A stretch of 9,590 nucleotides of DNA, from positions 1 through 9,590 of the forward strand of contig CAJTVY010000076.1 of the NCBI GenBank assembly GCA_910579925.1. Direction: 5' to 3'. The DNA comes from an uncultured Dorea sp. Its GTDB lineage: Bacteria > Bacillota > Clostridia > Lachnospirales > Lachnospiraceae. Position numbers and translations under genes: made by a program. The notes beneath the pieces were generated by a model, which worked only from the letters and a program-made list of their open reading frames with translations, ran no database searches and was not told the origin of the DNA. This document shows positions 6,522 through 9,590 of the stretch, piece by piece (within the stretch, counting starts at the first letter, position 1; each line of letters begins with the position of its first letter).

Positions 6522-7518
6522 GTCAAAAGGGTATGGACTTACAGATCAGGGCCGCAGCAAAGGCGCCTCCCCTCAGAATACAGGCTTGAATTTTGCAGAA
6601 CTGGCGGCAGTAAGATTTACAGAGGCAGCGTCAGAACCGGCGGAGGCAAAGACAACACTGACGGGAAGCGCGCCCGTACAGCAGGCGGGAGCCAAGAGAA
6701 ATCAACTGTATATGGGCGAAACATACCAGGAGCGTCTGGATAAGATTACGGACAAGAGGGCGGCGGCAGCCTTCCGGGAAGCCTATGCAAAAAAAATGGC
6801 GGGTTCTGTGGATTATGTTTCTGTGATCAGCCAGATATTTAATACCGGAAATACAGGAGCGACGAATTTTGAGGATGGGTTCCCCCAGTATAGCGTTATC
6901 ACCCATGTGGGGAATGCAGATATTTCTCCTGGCAACTGGCAGAGAAACGATTTTCCGTTCTGGAAATATTTTCAGAAAGATACCGGCGCGGACGCATTGA
7001 ATGACTGGAAGCCCGTAGGCGACAATCCCCCTCAGACCCGCGGGGATCTGCAGAGAAATTACAGTAGTGTGGGCGCCGGGCGGATTGCGGTTCTGATACC
7101 GGAAAGCCTGCAGAAGAAGATGGATGCCGACCCGGCCTACGCAAGACAGATCGTGGCAAAGCTTAAGGAGTGGAAAGAGGATTACGACCGTTGGGACAAT
7201 ACGGTTGCAGCTTCTTACGGAGCCGATGTGGCGGCTCATCAGGCGGGCAAAAGCTATGTGTTTGATCTGGATGAAAACGGAGATGTGCGAAACTGTACGG
7301 TTACCAGCAGCGGCGGCCGTATTACCGGTCCTACGAAGGAAGAGATAGAACGGTTTGAGGCCGAACAGGAAAGAAAATGGAAGCTGCGGGTAAAATACAT
7401 CCAGATCATGGAGGAAAGCGCTCTTAGGAAAGGCATGCAGGAGTTTGAGAATTTACGTTTCTTTCAGAGCCAGATACCTTCTTACAAGTCAGAGAAGCAG
7501 TCTGATATTCTGGTTTAA
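6499..7518 (+). CDS. Hypothetical soluble protein coupled to the kinase gene
   Basis: A 339-residue protein I do not recognise with confidence. There is no signal peptide and no membrane span. Residues 1-65 are low-complexity and rich in Ala, Gly, Ser and Thr. A middle part follows (70-190, with aromatic-rich NWQRNDFPFWKYF at 146-158). Next comes a block AVLIPESLQKKMDADPAYA (197-215) followed by a Lys/Glu/Trp helix, then a strand-like SYVFDLDENGDVRNCTV (252-268), then a highly charged helix (278-320) that could be a coiled coil. The order 'I-P-x-x-L-x-x-K-M, D-P-x-Y-A, then D-x-x-G-x-V' recalls uncharacterised clostridial proteins of the DUF6033 kind, but this is from memory and weak. ATG 6499 is preferred because AAAGGAG ends 8 nt before it; an in-frame ATG at 6481 has no such site. 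The gene overlaps the kinase gene by 23 nt, which suggests translational coupling and shared expression. Function unknown. Confidence 0.8.
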   Translation: MEFGVTGRSKGYGLTDQGRSKGASPQNTGLNFAELAAVRFTEAASEPAEAKTTLTGSAPVQQAGAKRNQLYMGETYQERLDKITDKRAAAAFREAYAKKMAGSVDYVSVISQIFNTGNTGATNFEDGFPQYSVITHVGNADISPGNWQRNDFPFWKYFQKDTGADALNDWKPVGDNPPQTRGDLQRNYSSVGAGRIAVLIPESLQKKMDADPAYARQIVAKLKEWKEDYDRWDNTVAASYGADVAAHQAGKSYVFDLDENGDVRNCTVTSSGGRITGPTKEEIERFEAEQERKWKLRVKYIQIMEESALRKGMQEFENLRFFQSQIPSYKSEKQSDILV

Positions 7519-7548
7519 TTACCCGGACTTAACATTAAGAAGGGTAAA

Positions 7549-7581
7549 GGCAGCCCTGACTGACAGACGGGCTGCCGTTTT
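7549..7581 (+). terminator. Rho-independent terminator after the kinase operon
   Basis: GGCAGCCC (7549-7556) pairs perfectly with GGGCTGCC (7569-7576) across a 12-nt loop, followed by GTTTT. The stem is GC-rich and 30 bp past the stop of the preceding gene. The T-tract is short (four T), so termination may be partial. Confidence 0.65.
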
Positions 7582-7615
7582 CGTAACAGTGAAGCCGGAA
7601 GGCTGAACTGTTACG
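7582..7615 (+). other. Hairpin with tandem G-A mismatches and GNRA loop
   Basis: CGTAACAGT (7582-7590) pairs perfectly with ACTGTTACG (7607-7615). Inside are GA (7591-7592) opposite GA (7605-7606), which can form two sheared G-A pairs. Then AGCC (7593-7596) pairs with GGCT (7601-7604), closed by the tetraloop GGAA, a GNRA loop. No T-tract follows, so this is not a standard terminator. If transcribed (by read-through of the terminator just before it), it would be a stable structured RNA. It could alternatively be a dispersed palindromic repeat. Function not known. Confidence 0.55.
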
Positions 7616-7628
7616 GTCGAGGAAATCA

Positions 7629-7657
7629 TTGTCCATTCAGCTCTGGATTAATATACT
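7629..7657 (+). promoter_or_regulatory. Promoter of the MATE transporter gene
   Basis: TTGTCC (7629-7634), a 17-bp spacer, and TATACT (7652-7657) match 4/6 and 5/6 of the sigma-A boxes. Transcription would begin near 7664, about 45 nt before the likely ATG. ATATACT is repeated at 7666-7672, 15 bp downstream, so the start region contains a direct repeat that could be a repressor site or an alternative -10. Confidence 0.5.
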
Positions 7658-7708
7658 TGAATATGATATACTGGACGGCAGGATGAATTTTCAGAAAGAG
7701 TGATGGGA

Positions 7709-9082
7709 ATGAAGAACGGACAGGTATGTCTGACGGAAGGGCCGATTTTAAGGTCATTGGTCGGACTGGCGATGCCAATCATGGCATCGTCCTTTTTAAA
7801 TACAGTTTACAGTATTACGGATATGGCATGGATTGGTCTGCTGGGTTCTAAGGCCGTGGCAGGAGTAGGGGTTGGAGGTATGTATGTCTGGCTTTCCCAG
7901 GGACTTTCGTCTCTGGCAAGGATGGGGGCCCAGGTGAATGTTGCCCAGTCCATCGGCCGAGGCAGAAAGGACGAGGCAAGGGAGTATGCCCGCGGGGCGT
8001 TAAAGCTTACGATTCTGTTCGGGCTGCTTTTTGCCCTGGTAAGCTTAGGATTTACGGACGGCCTGGTGTCGTTGTTTCACTTAGGCGATGCCGAGACGGT
8101 GAAGTATGCCGAAAGTTATATGAGAATCACCTGCGGTCTGGTAATTTTCTCCTATCTGACCGTGGTACTGACGGGGATTTACACGGCCCAGGGGGATTCA
8201 AAGACGCCTTTGATTGCCAATCTGATCGGGCTTGTGATCAACATGATTCTGGATCCGGTTCTGATTCTGGGGCTCGGCCCATTCCCAAGGCTGCAAGTCA
8301 TCGGAGCGGCCGCGGCCACGGTTACGGCCCAGTTTATCGTTATGCTGGTGATGATCTTAAGAGCACGGAAAGATACGGAGAATATACTGACGGGGATGAG
8401 GATTCACAAACCGGTAGAGCGAAGATTCTACAGGGGTGTATTTCGGATTGGTCTGCCTACGGCAATACAGGGAACCGTGTACTGTATGATTTCTATGGTG
8501 CTGACCCGTATGGGAGCAATCTTCGGCCCGGGCGCCGTAGCAGTACAGCGTGTGGGCGGTCAGGTGGAGGCGGTGTCATGGAATACTGCCGATGGATTCG
8601 CAGCGGCGATCAATGCATTTTCCGCCCAGAATTACGGTGCGGGACGGATGGAGCGGGTAAGAAAGGGATACCGGATCTCTCTTCGAACGATCATTTTATG
8701 GGGCGGACTGATTACACTGGCGTTTCTGCTGTTCCCTGCCCCGATCTCAAGGATCTTCTTTCACGAGGAAGAGGTCATCGGGATCTCGGTAGATTATCTG
8801 CGGATTGTGGGGATCGGCGAGGCGTTTATGTGTGTAGAACTGATGACCGTCGGGGCCCTGTCCGGTCTTGGAAGGACGAAACTGTGCAGTATTATCAGCA
8901 TTCTGCTGACCGGGGCAAGGGTGCCGCTTGCCATCGGGCTGTGTGCATCACCCCTTGGCCTGAACGGAATCTGGTGGGCGCTGACGGTGTCATCCGTGGC
9001 GAAAGGGATTGTGTTTGTGATTGCGTTTTATAAATGTACGTCCAGAATAAAATTGAAAAATAACTTGAAATCTGAAAAATAG
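7709..9082 (+). CDS. MATE-family multidrug/Na+ (H+) antiporter
   Basis: A 457-residue inner-membrane exporter with about twelve hydrophobic segments in two similar halves. Family landmarks are the N-terminal LTEGPILRSLVGLAMPIMAS (8-27), GDSKTP (162-167) after the fourth span, LDPVLILG (181-188), and the second-half start YRGVFRIGLPTAIQ (241-254). Length matches the 440-460 residues usual for the group. MATE proteins use a cation gradient to expel organic cations, fluoroquinolone-like drugs or metabolites; the substrate here cannot be predicted. GTG 7700 and ATG 7703 are in frame, but ATG 7709 has AAAGAG at 8-nt spacing and aligns best with family starts. The gene has its own promoter and is separated from the kinase operon by a terminator, so it is probably an independent unit. 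The basic tail (SRIKLKNNLKSEK) ends where the next promoter begins. Confidence 0.92.
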   Translation: MKNGQVCLTEGPILRSLVGLAMPIMASSFLNTVYSITDMAWIGLLGSKAVAGVGVGGMYVWLSQGLSSLARMGAQVNVAQSIGRGRKDEAREYARGALKLTILFGLLFALVSLGFTDGLVSLFHLGDAETVKYAESYMRITCGLVIFSYLTVVLTGIYTAQGDSKTPLIANLIGLVINMILDPVLILGLGPFPRLQVIGAAAATVTAQFIVMLVMILRARKDTENILTGMRIHKPVERRFYRGVFRIGLPTAIQGTVYCMISMVLTRMGAIFGPGAVAVQRVGGQVEAVSWNTADGFAAAINAFSAQNYGAGRMERVRKGYRISLRTIILWGGLITLAFLLFPAPISRIFFHEEEVIGISVDYLRIVGIGEAFMCVELMTVGALSGLGRTKLCSIISILLTGARVPLAIGLCASPLGLNGIWWALTVSSVAKGIVFVIAFYKCTSRIKLKNNLKSEK

Positions 9083-9093
9083 TGTGCTAAGAT
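9065..9093 (+). promoter_or_regulatory. Promoter driving the T-box leader
   Basis: TTGAAA (9065-9070) and TAAGAT (9088-9093) are 17 bp apart, with TGC directly before the -10 (extended -10). The promoter straddles the MATE stop codon (9080-9082). Transcription should start near 9100, just ahead of the T-box stem I. Confidence 0.65.
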
Positions 9094-9099
9094 ATAAGA

Positions 9100-9415
9100 C
9101 AAATTTTTATAAAGGCGATGAAAGAGACTCTGTCTTTTGGAACTTGACAGGAATGAGGCGTCACTGACTGAGAGCGCTTCTTGAGGAATAAGGACAATAG
9201 GGAACACTCTGGAGCTGACCGGTTGAACAAAAAGTAGGTCGGTACGTGGGCGCGCGTTAAGCGTAAGAGATCATAGGAAAGATAAGGATTCTTCCAGATG
9301 GTTTCTGCAGAGGGGAATTCTTAGGATGCACATTTTGAGGATTCAATGCGGGTGGTACCGCGGATTATTGTAAGATATCCGTCCCGGAATACAGTCATGT
9401 ATTCCGGGATTTTTT
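9100..9415 (+). promoter_or_regulatory. T-box riboswitch (tRNA-sensing leader)
   Basis: A leader of about 315 nt that would sense uncharged tRNA and control a gene right of the window. Its hallmark is GGTGGTACCGCGG (9351-9363), the T-box, whose UGGU bulge pairs with the tRNA acceptor end. The antiterminator is visible: CGGG (9349-9352) with CCCG (9383-9386), and CGGAT (9361-9365) with ATCCG (9377-9381). CCCG is also the 5' end of the terminator stem, so the two are exclusive. Stem I begins near GGCGATGAAAGAG (9114-9126): AGAG (9123-9126) pairs with CTCT (9207-9210), TGTC (9131-9134) with GACA (9193-9196), GAGGCG (9155-9160) with CGCTTC (9175-9180). By register with glyQS-type leaders the specifier is AAC (9203-9205, Asn). 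ACA (9204-9206, Thr) is the alternative. The conserved CGCGTTAAGCG element is at 9253-9263. Presence of a T-box is near certain; amino acid identity is not. Confidence 0.93.
9383..9415 (+). terminator. T-box attenuator terminator
   Basis: CCCGGAATAC (9383-9392) pairs perfectly with GTATTCCGGG (9399-9408) over a six-base loop, followed by A and six T (9410-9415). It forms when tRNA is charged and the antiterminator is not stabilised. Its first four bases are shared with the antiterminator. Confidence 0.9.
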
Positions 9416-9537
9416 ATGATATAGGAAACTTCGTTCCCTATATCATAAAAACCCTCCGGGAGATGCGCACTTGTGCGAAAAGGAATTATGTCGTAAGCGA
9501 CCGCGCTCGGCGCAAGAATGTGCCAAGGCACATTCTT
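9411..9537. repeat. Array of nested palindromes after the T-box terminator
   Basis: Six inverted repeats follow one another. TTTTTATGATATAGG (9411-9425) matches CCTATATCATAAAAA (9437-9451), 15 perfect bp plus an inner AAC/GTT. CTCC-G-GGAG is at 9454-9462, CGCAC-TT-GTGCG at 9466-9477, GTCG-TAAG-CGAC at 9490-9501 and GCGC-TCG-GCGC at 9503-9513. AAGAATGTGCC/GGCACATTCTT (9514-9524, 9527-9537) has 11 perfect bp. The first palindrome shares its T-run with the attenuator. Two facing open frames across this stretch are by-products of the symmetry. It resembles a dispersed palindromic or MITE-like repeat rather than coding DNA; that interpretation is inference. Confidence 0.7.
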
Positions 9538-9590
9538 TATTTCTTTATAGGAAATTGCGATTTTTGATGAGAAGGAAAAGAACAAGAGTT
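9538..9590 (+). other. Probable leader end before the T-box-controlled gene
   Basis: No coding start is visible. GAGAAGGAAAAG (9569-9580) near the edge resembles a ribosome binding site, so the regulated gene may begin just beyond 9590. TATAGGAAA (9546-9554) repeats the nine bases at 9420-9428. Confidence 0.3.

Noticed and set aside
6631..7239. Long open frame (202 codons) on the minus strand inside the unknown gene
   Set aside because: Antisense shadow of the + strand gene, which has a good ribosome binding site and operon overlap. The minus-strand product has no recognisable domain.
8578..9033. 151-codon open frame within the MATE gene, + strand, other frame
   Set aside because: No ribosome binding site and lies wholly inside a well-supported transporter gene.
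9411..9537. CRISPR-like array
   Set aside because: The palindromes differ from one another in sequence and length; there are no identical direct repeats with regular spacers.
9343..9585. Two facing open frames (about 73 and 80 codons) over the T-box terminator and palindromes
   Set aside because: They lie on palindromic, structured leader sequence, mirror each other, and have no ribosome binding site; they are by-products of symmetry.

Overview
The window looks like a chromosomal segment of a low-to-mid-GC Gram-positive anaerobe of the class Clostridia, most likely a gut Lachnospiraceae. The grounds are the dense co-directional gene packing, strong AGGAGG-type ribosome binding sites, TTG/GTG starts, a T-box tRNA-sensing leader, and the pairing of a LytTR response regulator with an AgrC-like kinase beside a FtsX/MacB-type ABC exporter. 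The family placement is inference; no marker gene is present. All recognisable genes are on the + strand.

Region 1 (1-192) holds two small inverted repeats, probably the tail of an upstream unit, then a good sigma-A-like promoter (TTGAAC, 17 bp, TATAGT). Region 2 (193-4162) is a tightly overlapping three-gene unit: a regulator with an N-terminal XRE-type helix-turn-helix and four predicted membrane segments, an ABC ATPase, and an eight-span FtsX-type permease with two large extracytoplasmic domains. Region 3 (4163-7518) starts with a 120-bp gap containing a possible promoter. It continues with a LytTR response regulator (TTG start behind a perfect GAGGTGAT ribosome binding site), an overlapping GHKL histidine kinase of AgrC type, and an overlapping 339-residue soluble protein that I do not recognise. 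A terminator-like hairpin closes this unit at 7549-7581.

Region 4 (7582-9082) has an unusual hairpin with tandem G-A mismatches and a GGAA tetraloop, a promoter, and a MATE-family multidrug/Na+ antiporter gene. Region 5 (9065-9590) has a strong promoter overlapping the MATE stop codon, and a complete T-box leader whose antiterminator and terminator compete for the same CCCG. After the terminator comes a roughly 130-bp run of nested palindromes. The gene controlled by the T-box would start beyond the right edge.

The likely working picture is that the kinase and LytTR regulator sense an extracellular signal and control transcription, and the ABC/FtsX pair exports or detoxifies a peptide, lipid or antibiotic. 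The membrane-bound XRE protein may regulate its own operon. The unknown protein is translationally coupled to the kinase and may belong to the same response. No AgrB/AgrD-type peptide maturase or pheromone gene is visible. The parts belong to known families, so I do not claim a proven new system. The least explained elements are the unknown protein, the GNRA hairpin and the palindrome array behind the T-box.
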